A DNA stretch of 64,000 bases from Gibbula magus (lineage: Eukaryota > Mollusca > Gastropoda > Trochida > Trochidae): NCBI GenBank assembly GCA_936450465.1, contig OW388291.1, positions 84,358,099 to 84,422,098 of the forward strand, given 5' to 3'. The notes under the pieces were generated by a model. The model saw only the letters and a program-made list of their open reading frames with translations, was not told the origin of the DNA and searched no databases. The translations under genes were made by a program, and so were the position numbers. Within the stretch, counting starts at the first letter, position 1. The number at the start of each line of letters is the position of its first letter. Shown piece after piece: positions 25,480 to 36,494 of the stretch.

Positions 25480-26290
25480 ACAGACAGACAGACATACAGA
25501 CAGACAGACAGACAGATTTTATTCAGTATAAGGCCATTGGCCAAAAATACATAGTTATAAACATGAATGAGTATACATAGTATGCATTATCACAGTTTCC
25601 ATTGTTATGAAGTAAGGAGTGTAGCTGGACAAGAAAATTACTTAAATTGTATAGGGTAGTTTTTTCGGTTGATTGTAATATTATGTTAAGACTGTTCATC
25701 GTTGGATATTGTTGTGGTTTCAGGTCTTTCTTATTTAGGGCTACTATTGTGGCGGCCTAGTTCTATCTCTATTGGAAAATTAGAACATCTGAATTTAGAA
25801 ATAATTCTTCGCAGTGAAATAGGCAAATCATGAGTCAGATAGGTTTCGACGTTTAGCATAGATTTAAAATGTCTGTAGGTAGAACACTTGCTGCTTGAGT
25901 AGAGAGAGGAATGCCAGTCTTGAGTTAGTGTATCCTTAAGTCGTTGTTTAAAAGCTGATAAGAATATGGCAGTATTACCTATTTCCTGTTGAATCCAAAC
26001 AGTTCCAAAACCTAGTTTATACAGAATTGTTTCTATGTCTGATGCCCATGTTTTTCTTCATTGAAGTGAGTTCGTTTATGAAGATTATAAAAAGTTTGGG
26101 ACTCAGCACACACCCCTGCCTGGTACCCATGTTGCAGCTGAAATATTTGGAGAGACCGCTTCCAGTTCTTACACACGCACTGAGATTTTTGTACATTGAT
26201 GTTTAAGTGTTTACCATATTTCCTTTCAGCCCGATCCTTCTTAACGCCGCAAGCAGAATATCATGGTTAATACAATCAGTAAAACACTTC
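25480..26290 (-). mobile_element. degenerate LINE reverse-transcriptase fragment, copy 2
   Basis: The minus strand encodes the reverse-transcriptase signature NMGTRQGCVLSPKLF (within about 26056-26139). Upstream, in another frame, lies TDCINHDILLAALRRIGLKG (about 26215-26275), which matches the motif A region of non-LTR RTs. The two lie in different frames with stops between them, so the copy is dead. It is 5'-truncated near 26290 and ends at a (CTGT)n tail (25482-25514) after AATAAAAT. The clade (CR1/L2/RTE-like) cannot be settled from this fragment. Confidence 0.8.
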
Positions 26291-26944
26291 ATTCTGATTG
26301 GTCAGTAGACGGGGTTCTCAAACCGTGATACAAATCTTCGGTCTAATAGCCGAACTGCCTAACATTTGCCTAACTGTATAACAGTAGATTGATTCTACGC
26401 ACGGTTAAAGAAGGCTCGTTGTGCAAAACTATTTTATTATTAATTATAATATTATTATTAATTTTAAAATAAAACGAAAATGGCCGGTAAGATAAATTCG
26501 TTGTCCGACCGCACCTCAGGGTAGATGAAATGTTGTAACCCGCGTAAGTGTCCATGTAGACCGAGATGGAGGCATCAACTAATAGTCAACCCTGACAACC
26601 ACGTACCTACCACGCCAATAAACTTACTGTCTGTATGACATACTCGTGTACATGTATTGCAATTACCATTGTATGACATAATCATATAATTTAACCTCCA
26701 TGGTTCACTTTCCTCACAATTGTTCATGTTCTGTATAAATGAAAGGCATCTTCTGACAGCCCACATTCCACATAATGTAGGAGTAAGTATACGCTGAGAA
26801 ACGTCGTGCAGTGTCATAAATAAATATATATATATATATTAATGAAGAAATGTTATAGATGATTGGCATGATATATAGAGATATGGCCCTATGTTAACCG
26901 ATGTGCTCATCGACTTCTAAATTTCAGAGGTTTGTCTTATTTCT

Positions 26945-27028
26945 TTTCTACTCGTATCATGAAGTTTCTACTCGTATCATGAAGTTTCTACTCGTATCAT
27001 AAAGTTTCTACTCGCATCATGAAGTTTC
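26945..27028. repeat. 20-bp tandem repeat, 4 copies
   Basis: The unit is TTCTACTCGTATCATGAAGT, repeated about four times with single-base changes (CATAAAG, CGCATC). Confidence 0.9.
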
Positions 27029-27203
27029 TCTGCAGAAGGAAGTATCTTAGAGTGTATACAATGGGAAACAGCATAGAGGTGAAACAAGTGTGGAATTAAC
27101 GTTGACTAGCTGGTAAAAAAGTGTCACTTAAGAAATAACTTAACGGGTTAGGATAACGGCATTGTATTTTTATGCACCTGTTTGAAAGATTCACATATCA
27201 AAC

Positions 27204-27325
<122 letters not shown>

Positions 27326-27621
27326 GTGACTTAAATATACACTTAGATGGTACCAACATAGCCACGGGTTGTAATATCATGACTGAGTTCAGCTGTGTGG
27401 TCAAATTATTTATCAGTGCATGCATGATAACAGTCGCCGGTGTGTACACAATTACATGCACTTATCAGGGAGTTGTTAATTAGATGATACAAAACCATTG
27501 CCAGGTAGTATATTATACGATCTTCTGAAACGAAAAATGATATACATAGACCAGCTCCCCGGAGGAAGACAGTCTCGACGTGGTAAAGAGAGCGACGTGT
27601 GAGTGAAAACTCGCAAGTTAC

Positions 27622-27782
27622 AACTCGAGCCAGTCTCCATCACTGGCTAATTCAAGCCTTGCTGCATTCGTTAACTTGTTTGTGCTAGCGTTGCAGCGTG
27701 TCGCATCTTAACTTCATAGTGCTCATTGTTACGTAAGCACAGACATTTTAACGACATGCCAATGATGGAGACAGGGCGAGTT
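27622..27782. repeat. imperfect inverted repeat, possible foldback element
   Basis: AACTCGAGCCAGTCTCCATC at 27622 and onward is matched by the reverse complement of GATGGAGACAGGGCGAGTT at 27764-27782. The arms are about 25 bp around a loop of about 112 bp. Weaker complementarity (CCGGAG/CTCCGG) extends outward to about 27557 and 27817. It could be a small MITE. Confidence 0.45.
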
Positions 27783-29610
27783 ATGATGTGCGTGGGAAGA
27801 GTTGGTGCTCCGGATAAAGTCTTATAATTAACTTGTATTGCTATCTATGGATGACTCATCCGAGACGTAGATACTTAGAGGTGAAAACAATCTGAGATTT
27901 CTTGAATAATTGATCGTAATTTATGCCACTAATTTGAATGCTTTTATTTCTATACAGTGTTCCATTATTAAAATCTTGATAAGAAAGGTCGAATTTGAAT
28001 CAACAATTTAATTAATAACTTTGATTTGAATTGATTTGCTATCTCATAATAAACAGGTGCGTGTCTGGTTTCTTGGTGGACAATGTAATGAATGATTCAT
28101 ACGTCCTAATCTGCTCCCATTGTTTGCAAGTCACCGGGAAGATACGGGTAGGGTAAACTACATAAATACACATGCATATACAACTATAGCAGGAATAATA
28201 CATGGAGTTCAATGTATGAATGGTATGTAGGTATGTATATTGAAATACGAAAACATTACCAGCACATGTAGCTAGATGATCCATTGTTAGGGAATATCTG
28301 GGTTTTTATTTAAAACTATAATTTATGTTCACAATTAAGTTAACTAATCACCAAGCAGTATCATCTATCATAATGTAAGTAATATTGTATAACTATATCG
28401 GACCAACAAATTTTAAATGACTTTTTCAGCAAATATTCTTGTAAATTATGTTTGAGTATGAGTGAAACCTCCGAATAAATAAAATGTCAACTCTATAAAA
28501 GATATAAGAATAAAATATTTAATGAACGAAAATTCGATGTAAAATAGGATAGAAATAATAGAGGGCCAACAATTGGTAATTAACTAAGGGAACTGCATGG
28601 AGTAATCAAGATGAAAACAAGCCAGAACTATCAGGACTTTTGAAATCTCCTTTTGAAAATATGATAGCAGACTTGGTTGAGCAAACAAACGTTGTTGGAA
28701 GATTACACCTTCTCTGGTTTGAGTTTCTCTGCTTCTATCGTCTTTCTAGATTTTAAGTCTTTCAGTTTTTAGATTTCTAATGTTGACCAATGTTTGAAAC
28801 TGTATGTTCGGCCATCTGTGGCGACAACGAAGTGACTTGTGGCTGGTTGGTCGACTGGCCGGATGGTGCTGCAACTTGTGTGTTCGACTATATACTTGTG
28901 TGTTAAACAGTAGTTCATTATAGATGCACACGTTAACTGTGTTCAGGGACAATGACAGGATATACAATCAATATAACACATGCGTATCACTGTTAAAATG
29001 TTACATTTGAATACACGTATCTTACAAATCAATAGATTCATAGTTAAATATTCTTGATTTATTAAATGAATGTTTCTTGCTTTCTCTACATATATATTTA
29101 TGTATCGGTACTGCCGACTCCAAATGTACCCTATACTAATAACTGTGATTAGAAATACTACAATTTTGAGTAGGATTAATTTTATTTCCATTGTAAAAAT
29201 GTTTTCCTTATTTTTTTTAACCAAGTCTCAAACAAATCAGATTGTTATGTTTTAAATTGACGCTTACTCTTAAATAGCGATTATTTTAAAACAAAATGCT
29301 AGTTTTGATTTTCGTTGATTCGCTGCAAGTTGTATGTTCTTGAAAGCGGCTTCACTAATAAAGCACACATGCAAATGGCGGATTTATCTTCTAAATTTCA
29401 CAAAAATACAATGACAGTGAGTAACATTAGTTGTCATGGGAACAAAGTAAATTGTAACTCCGGACATGTCAGTGGACACGACAAATCCAGATAGATACCA
29501 ATGACCAGCGGATTACAGCCACGGAGTGGACGGCAAACTATCGCTCTTACACGCTCTTCCTATCACCTCCCCCGGTAAGAAATCCTTTTTTCATGTTCGT
29601 GTGTAAAACC

Positions 29611-29782
29611 GATAGTCTTACACTAAGACTCTGAAAAAATATTTATTCTGAAAATATCACCATTTTTATTGAACTTTGAAAAGGAGGCTGTAACAATGGG
29701 ATTTAATATTTTCAATATTTTTTAAATGTATTTTTCAGAGTCTAAGTGTCTAAGATTGTTTACCGAGTGTGAGTCTAAAAGG
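29611..29782. mobile_element. MITE-like element with AGTCTTACACTAAGACTCTG ends
   Basis: AGTCTTACACTAAGACTCTG followed by A-rich sequence (29613-29637) is mirrored by CAGAGTCTAAGTGTCTAAGA (29736-29755). The internal piece TATTTATTCTGAAAATATCA is shared with a second copy at 46807-46932. There is no coding capacity. Confidence 0.6.
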
Positions 29783-30149
29783 CATGTTATGTTTTATTCA
29801 ATATTCTATTCCATTATAATTCTAATTTTCGGAACATGTCTTTGTGGTAACGCTTTTTCTTCTTCGTAGATCTTAGCATTGTTTTAACATATTTATCAGT
29901 TATTTAAATGTACAACATCACCTTCACGTTATAAATACGTCTTGCCAAAATACATTTGTTTTACACAAAGTTTAGACGATGTATTTCAATAATTGAAAAT
30001 CATTTATTTGTAACAGACTTAATATCCGTATTTCCTGTCTCATACACGATGTAATCTGGGCGAAAGAGTCTGTATTGATCAATAAAAATAAAGTATTATT
30101 TTTTAGATTTAAACTAACAAAAAATACATAACAATGTTACATTTGGGGT

Positions 30150-30450
30150 GACACCATCTTCAGTAGAATTCGAACCCACATCCACCATTTGCCAGCACTG
30201 ACTGTTGTAACAATTTATCCACTCGGCCACAGAGATCTTGTCAATGTTCATCTGCTGGGACAGCCGCTGCTGGCGTGTGGTGCCTGTCTATGAGGGTGAG
30301 GGTTCGAACCCCAAGTCCGGGACTCGTCCTGAAAAAACTACTAGAATGTGTACTAATGTTGATAGCGTGGTCCCAAATATAGAAACGTTAAATGTATTCA
30401 CCATATAAATGCCGTGTACTTCTAACCACCCGTAATCTGTTACAAGAGTT
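30150..30450 (-). mobile_element. tRNA-derived SINE-like sequence
   Basis: On the minus strand an A-box-like TGGCCGAGTGGATAAAT (30214-30230) is followed by a B-box-like GGGTTCGAATTC (30168-30179), as in tRNA-Ser/Leu-type promoters. The sequence between does not fold as a convincing tRNA in my reading. A second B-box-like GAGGGTTCGAACCCC lies at 30299-30313 on the plus strand, so two SINE pieces may be juxtaposed head to head. A functional tRNA is unlikely. Confidence 0.45.
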
Positions 30451-33400
30451 GCACCAGTGCTGGTGTGAGCATGACATGGCACCTTGAAGTTGAACTTATT
30501 TACAGATATATCCATGAGGCGCACGTGTCAACACTTCGCCACTTATTCATGTGACGTGTAAACTACATAGCATGCATGAGGTTACTGGGAATTTACATAG
30601 GTAGGGATAAACTCATGCTCAGCACGCTAACGTTGATCAGTCCACTGAGCCTTGTTATGTTAATATATTCTAATATTGTTTACTGGCCGAACTGTAGTGT
30701 TATCAACATGATATGAATATATTGAGTCAATAACATTGTTTGGTATCGGTGTAGTATACATATGTGCCTATAATAATAATGCTCATCTGCTTCGCATTTA
30801 TTTTTGTCAGAAGTGTTTGAAAGAATGTATTATAAAAAAAATTAAGCATGAATTGATACTTAGTGTTGATTTAAATATGCAAAAACCATAATAATTGATA
30901 TTGAACACTATGCTCGAAACAATGATAAATTGACAACGCTAAAATTTTGATTTATTTTGACTTTATATAATTTCTTTCTTAATTATTTATCGATGCGCAT
31001 AATACATAATTTGGCCTGTCGCTGAAGTCTGTGTAAACAGTCGATTTGTAGCGACTCTCCTATTCTTAATGATTTGTTTGTCCTGTCACGGCGCCAAACT
31101 GCACGCGCTCTCCGCCTCGCGGTTTATGGCGACACACCGTTATTTACATTGCATGTGTCAGTAGATAACCATTACTTACAAATATACATAAATAATAAAT
31201 ACAGTTCGGGAGAAAATGTTGCGGGTCAATCAACATACCTGGCGGTCAGATAGGTACACATAAGTAACACCTTGCTCCTTATAGTCTTAGACTGTTCGTT
31301 GTCGGAGGCGTTTACATATTCAGATTTGATTGCTTCCTTTCTAATTTAATTTGTCTTTTTTTCTTCATTTTCATACACATATTTATTATATCATACTTTT
31401 TTCAGTTTTAGATTACATTATTTCTTCGTTCTCTTTTGTGAAACTATAAAACAAGTTTGTTTGTTCTCTTTCAGGGTTTGTCTTCTTGCCATTCATTTGG
31501 CTTTCTTCAATTTCTTCTTTTCTTCGATATACTTTTTAAATTATATAATATCATCCATATTTTATCCATTTCTATTTGTCGTTTTAGAAGGTTTTATTAT
31601 TATAATCTTCGTGTAATTTTGAAGCATTTTCTTTGCATATGTTTTCTACTAAATATTCTTCATTTCCTTTTCCCCAAAACATGTTTTTCCTTTGAAATAC
31701 ATTATGTACTTTCCTTTTAAATACATTATGTTCTTTCCTTTTAAATACATTATGTACTTTCCTTTTAAATAATTATGTTCTTTCCTTTTAAATACATTAT
31801 GTTCTTTCCTTTTATTCATTCTTTATCACCATACATCGTGTGTTCCTTTTTGACATTTATATTCTTTATCTTTCTTTTCGTTATCATTTTTCTTCTTCCT
31901 ATATATTTTCTCTTTTCATCAGCACGTTTCTTTATTCATTACCTTCTCTTAAGTTTTCTTCTCAATTTCTGTAAATTAGTTTTTTCCTAATCCTAATCTA
32001 TTCCAATTTTGATGTTATTTTCCTTATTCTTCTTAATTTGTTTCTTGTTCTGTCCTTCATTTTTCAGTTTCGTCAATATTCCTCGTTTCCGTTCTCTATC
32101 CTCGCATGCATGTTTTTGATTTAATCCACAAATATTTTTTAGATCACTTTCTGCTTGTTGTGTCTTAATTCGTGGTCCCATTCATTCTTTGCCTCCTTGT
32201 ATTTCTTTATTCCAATTTTTTTCTTCATTGATTTTTATATTTATTTGTAACGGGTGCGTTCATATGTCATATTCCATCTGGTCTTCTTCTATGAATCTAC
32301 CCATTTTCTTTTTTGTTTATTTATTTCGTTATCTTCATCGCGTGTCATCGTTTATATACATTCTCCCAATTCCATTGTTCAACCTATTTCAATTTTATTT
32401 TCATTTTCTAGTTTTATTCTTCGTTTAATAGTTTTTTTCGGCATATTTGTTCTTCATTTATATTATTACACAACTGTTATCTCATCCTCATCATCCAATA
32501 AATATGTTTTATTGGAAACTTGCAATATTTGGGGAAAATATGGGCTTGAAAAATACAACCATACTATGATAGATGTACTTATTAAATCTTAATTAATTAT
32601 ATAAGGTTTATGTCTTCTTTTATTAATTATGGAATTATTAGTATTGTCTTCATTATTTCCATTCCTAATGTATTTTCATCATTGTTGTTTTATTAATTAT
32701 TTCAAAGCAAGGTATATTAGCGATAATGTTTTGTAATATTTTATAACATATTTTTCAAATCGATGAAATTATTTCTAAAAGCTATTTATGCAATGAATGT
32801 TTTAACAGGTTAAATGTTTGAACAGATTTAATAAATAATTGTATGTATGATCGATTGCTAAGGTTATACAAATATTGATGCATATACATATAATATATTT
32901 ATAATTTGTTCTCCATTGAAAATGTTCGTTTTTTATATATAGATTTTTAAAATATTTTTTCAATATTCTATTTATTTGTCAAAGAAAATAAATCAAGTAA
33001 ACGTTGTACAAGTATGTTCCCATTTATAACACGGCTTGGTACAAAATATATAGCAGCTGTTTTTTCAATTATTTTTTTCAGAAAATCCATTTTAAAAACA
33101 TCAACCACATTTAAATAACGATTTATGTCATGTTTACCCTTTCCGGACCAAACTAGTTGAGACAGGCTACATGGTAGTAGGGTAGGTAGAATCTGAACAA
33201 AATACACACAACTTTGGTTGAAATTTCTCATTTTGGCAACAGTGGCCTGGATTTGTTTTAAAGTAACTCAGCCATGGAACGTCTTAAACCTCACACATAA
33301 GTGTATGAGCGTAATTTCAATATTATATCAAAGGAGAATTTGGGCATATTTTGAAATAAGTAATTATGATTATCGCCAAATAAGAATAAAACTATATTTC

Positions 33401-33700
33401 TAATCCATGTCTTTTGGATATTGCAACGCTAAAATATAAGAACAAGTTGAACATAAATTTTAAATTAAAGCGCTTAATATCTATCATTAACATTTCTTAA
33501 GAATTAATAATGGTGACAATAATCATTGATAACTAATAACCTTCAGTCATCAACACAAGCTCTGCTGGGCAATAGTTTGCATTATTTATTTTTTAAACAC
33601 CAAAATTCGCACGTTAGTTAACATTTCAGTATTTGCAGCAGTTTGAACGACATCTTCATCGATCCATTGATCCTTCTTAAGTATAAATTCGTGTGTTGTG
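30451..33700. other. AT-rich intergenic DNA
   Basis: No gene recognised. The stretch 31320-32480 is strongly T/C-rich on the plus strand, which produces F/L-rich frames without homology. A small 24-bp tandem repeat inside it is listed separately. Confidence 0.6.
31687..31812. repeat. 24-bp tandem repeat, about 5 copies
   Basis: The unit CTTTCCTTTTAAATACATTA plus TGTA/TGTT is repeated about five times, one copy with a 1-bp deletion. Confidence 0.9.
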
Positions 33701-34319
33701 CATGACGGGTGTACAATCCACGCGCTTCCCTTACTGGTGAAACGGAGGGGAAGGGCGAGGGGAGGGAAAGACTACCACGTCACGAGTCCCATCTCACTGC
33801 TACAATCTGTGTGTAAGTAAGTAAGTTAGTAATCGAGAGCACGGTACAAGGCTACCCCTGCCCTGAGCGTATAACTCGACCCTGGCTCCAACATAACTCG
33901 CACTGCATCGCTTCCTGTGTCGTATCGTGCTGTTACCTCTCCCCTCCCGTACTTCCCCCCTCTCCCCCGTGAACTCTGCGTGCCCTCCCTCCTCGCTGTG
34001 ACCACACCAAAATATGCAACGCGCGGCAAGTGGTCAGAGCGTGAAATATACACACAATCATATTTATATTCCGTTGTTATCTGAGCGGGCAAGCTACCGT
34101 GTGGACACGACATGAATAAACTGCTTGCTTTCTTGCATAGTTTAGTCACGGAACGAGCGGCCGCTAAATGACCACTGCATCGAACCTAGGTAAACATTGT
34201 CAGCTGATGGTCAAATAAAATACAAAATCTGACTACTATTGCTGCAAAACGCCGGTAACCGTACATATTAACTGGTGAAGGTCTCTCCACTATGTATGCC
34301 ATATAATTAACCAATCATT

Positions 34320-35133
34320 AGCTTTAATTGCGCAATGCCGCAGCACAACATAACAGTGGACAAGCAGAGCGCTGCGGCATAGGGTCATACTCGCCGCGTC
34401 CAGAACGAGGCTATCACCTTTTGGCCTGTAAATGCAACCGAACTGTCCTTACGCAACCTTGAGCTGCGCGAACCGTCAGCCAATGAGCGTCGAGCTCGTA
34501 ATGTCAGCGCGCAGAGAGTGGACATGCCTCGCTCCGAGGAAGCCAACATGATTGGTTAGCTAATTTTGGATTACGTGATCCGAACTGAGGGCGATCCGCG
34601 ATTTGCATACATGGTACTCCCTCGCTTTCGTCAGTCGGGGTCAGCTCGCCAGCGATTATGGACCTGTTTTCATGGCGATTACGGCATATTGTGGAGTAGC
34701 CTGGATATCATCGTGTTTGTTGATGACTCGACGGGGATACATAGCGGGCTAACAAAGGTAATGTACAGCGTGTGTTGTGATGGGATGTAGAGAAATGTGG
34801 GATCTCATCGGTGAGCGGTCTTCAACCCGTGACCTGAGCAGGCCACTGGGCTTGTCATTACGAGTATTACGTAGTCACTTAGCGCGATGTAATCCCGTTA
34901 CTTGCCCCTCCACTCCCATAACGCACCGGGCTCTCGCAAAGGGATGGTAAACACGGCAGAAGTGTGTGGGAATTTATCAGTTGCTATTCATTGATCTGTG
35001 TATGAATCTAGCGAGTGTAGTGTAAGCGTGAACGTGTTGTTCTGACCTGGTGTTGTTCAACTGCGCGTATATTGACGATTGTGTGAGTGAGTAGATAGAG
35101 TGTGTAAGTGAGAGAGATATAACCTCACACCCC
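34320..35133 (+). promoter_or_regulatory. putative promoter/5' UTR region of the bZIP gene
   Basis: GC and CpG content rises here compared with the AT-rich flanks. CCAAT elements occur in both orientations (AGCCAATGAGCG near 34478 and GATTGGTTAG near 34550). An exact 10-bp inverted repeat ATGCCGCAGC/GCTGCGGCAT brackets about 34335-34380. No clear TATA box is seen and the transcription start cannot be fixed. If this region is transcribed, upstream ORFs precede the main start, including a 34-codon one (35134-35238) and a 5-codon one (35342-35359). These could damp translation. The role is inferred from position and composition. Confidence 0.35.
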
Positions 35134-35264
35134 ATGGCAATGGCTAGAGTCAGGGAGATCTATGCGTGCCTGATGTGTGCGTCACTTGACCAGGAATCTG
35201 TTTACTCCACACTGCACGACTGGGCTTGCGTGAGATAGTATCATAGAGCGGTAGTATTACGTAG
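34571..35264 (+). promoter_or_regulatory. three D-box-like TTACGT sites
   Basis: TTACGTGA at 34571-34578 and TTACGTAG at 34867-34874 and 35257-35264 each differ by one or two bases from TTAYGTAA, the known PAR/NFIL3-type bZIP binding site. Their clustering within 0.8 kb upstream of a bZIP gene of that class suggests autoregulation, which is inference. Confidence 0.3.
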
Positions 35265-35317
35265 GGTTGAGGGACAAGGTTGGCATGTTTTACTATTAGC
35301 CTGCGTTCTGCTTTCAG
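35104..35317 (+). other. candidate 5' UTR intron
   Basis: A strong donor-like GTAAGT at 35104 and an acceptor-like polypyrimidine tract ending CTGCTTTCAG at 35317, with TTTACTATTAG as a possible branch region, would define a 214-bp intron just before the coding exon. Another donor candidate is GTAATG at 34758. If the acceptor is used, the first in-frame ATG is 35376, which supports that start. Confidence 0.35.
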
Positions 35318-35375
35318 AGTGAAGGCCACGAGTCCAAGTACATGGCTGCTTGCCAATAGTGTTGGGAAGGGGGCG

Positions 35376-36494
35376 ATGGCGGAGAGAGGGCCGGGTGCTA
35401 CAACAACAACAACGACGAATACAGAGAGAACTAGTGAGAGAGAAGGACGTACAAACGGACACACAAGTAACGGGGTACATAGTGAAACATTTTCGGACGA
35501 CAAGGAGGACTCAATGGGCGGCGAGGAGCAGAAGAGTTCCCACATGCAGGACATCCCTCTCGACTTCTCCGTCAAACGGAAGAGTGTCGAATCCTTCTCA
35601 GAAAGTCTAACGGACGATTCTCAAATCTCTTCAGTGAGTCCACCGGCTAGTCATGACTCACAGGAACTCTACCACGAACACAAATCCAACGAAACAGCCT
35701 CAAATGGTTCTAGTCGGTCCGGGGACCACATTGGGGAACCGAGGACTGCCTCGGCCTTGTCCCCAGGGTCCCCACTCGGCATGGGGGGTATGCTCCCCGG
35801 GATGCCGGGCTTCATGGCTAACGGGAACCTGCCTACCATGGCACCCTACATGGACAATAGACTCGGTAATAAAGGTGCACGTCCTTTCAAGGCATACCCG
35901 AAAGAAGCGCTTTCAATGCCACTTGGATATTATGGCTCGGCTGGAGTTCCATACCCCCAGCTTGACCCTCAAGCATTACAGGGACTTAACCTTAGTCCAG
36001 ATGAAGTAATGAATATTTACAAACAACAAATTCAAGTGCTTCGCGAAAGGGACAAACAACTGTTGAGTATGGCTAAACAGCACATGAGCCCGGAAGCGCC
36101 GAGTTCCAACCGAACCGGGACCAGTAGTAGCACAAGCAGCATCAACGGAACAACGACGTCACCCCCGATTCCGACCAGCGTCTCCTCTCCCCCAAGGTTC
36201 CCCCCTCCCGTCTGTCGCCCCTCACCAATGGTCTCCAGCACCTCTGCCCTCACAGCCGCGGGACGAAAGCGGCCCAAGTCGCTCCCGGACGAGCAGAAGG
36301 ACGAAGCCTACTGGGAAAGAAGAAGAAAAAACAATGATGCGGCCAAACGATCTCGCGACGCAAGAAGAGCCAAGGAGGACGAAATCGCCATCAGAGCCGC
36401 TCTTCTGGAACAGGAGAACCTCAAACTGCGAGTAGAGGTGGCGGCGCTCAAAACAGAGACGGCACGACTCCGGTGCATGCTGTACAACAGCTAG
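35376..36494 (+). CDS. PAR/CES-2/giant-like bZIP transcription factor
   Basis: This 372-residue nuclear DNA-binding protein is encoded in one uninterrupted exon. A C-terminal bZIP spans residues 308-372. Its basic region has N319-x-x-A-A-x-x-S-R327, and a leucine zipper follows with I337, L344, L351, L358 and L365 spaced exactly seven apart. [14 protein letters not shown] and the following [12 protein letters not shown] match the PAR (HLF/TEF/DBP), CES-2 and giant group far better than CREB, Jun or [19 protein letters not shown] (169-183) resembles the conserved block upstream of the bZIP in invertebrate members. PLDFS (61-65) resembles a CtBP-binding PxDLS motif, so a repressor role is possible. 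A Thr run (9-14), Ser/Thr/Pro-rich linkers (245-290) and a charged helix (about 208-235) complete it. The start at 35376 has G at -3 and +4 (GGCGATGG). The frame extends 32 codons upstream without an ATG. Members bind TTAYGTAA-like sites as dimers and act in development, cell death and rhythmic expression. Which orthologue this is cannot be fixed here. Confidence 0.93.
   Translation: MAERGPGATTTTTTNTERTSEREGRTNGHTSNGVHSETFSDDKEDSMGGEEQKSSHMQDIPLDFSVKRKSVESFSESLTDDSQISSVSPPASHDSQELYHEHKSNETASNGSSRSGDHIGEPRTASALSPGSPLGMGGMLPGMPGFMANGNLPTMAPYMDNRLGNKGARPFKAYPKEALSMPLGYYGSAGVPYPQLDPQALQGLNLSPDEVMNIYKQQIQVLRERDKQLLSMAKQHMSPEAPSSNRTGTSSSTSSINGTTTSPPIPTSVSSPPRFPPPVCRPSPMVSSTSALTAAGRKRPKSLPDEQKDEAYWERRRKNNDAAKRSRDARRAKEDEIAIRAALLEQENLKLRVEVAALKTETARLRCMLYNS

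Noticed and set aside
30165..30235. Functional tRNA-Ser/Leu gene
   Set aside because: A- and B-box-like motifs are present, but I cannot fold a convincing acceptor or anticodon arm. A SINE fits better.
33826..34149. 107-codon minus-strand frame upstream of the bZIP gene
   Set aside because: It lies in a GC-rich upstream region where chance open frames are longer, and has no family resemblance.
35280..35375. 32-codon N-terminal extension of the bZIP protein
   Set aside because: It would need a TTG start. The region contains an acceptor-like CTTTCAG at 35317, and the first in-frame ATG at 35376 has good context.
36297..36491. Assignment of the bZIP to CREB, C/EBP or NFIL3
   Set aside because: The [14 protein letters not shown] core and the zipper start match the PAR/CES-2 group. 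NFIL3 and CREB have different residues after the invariant Asn.
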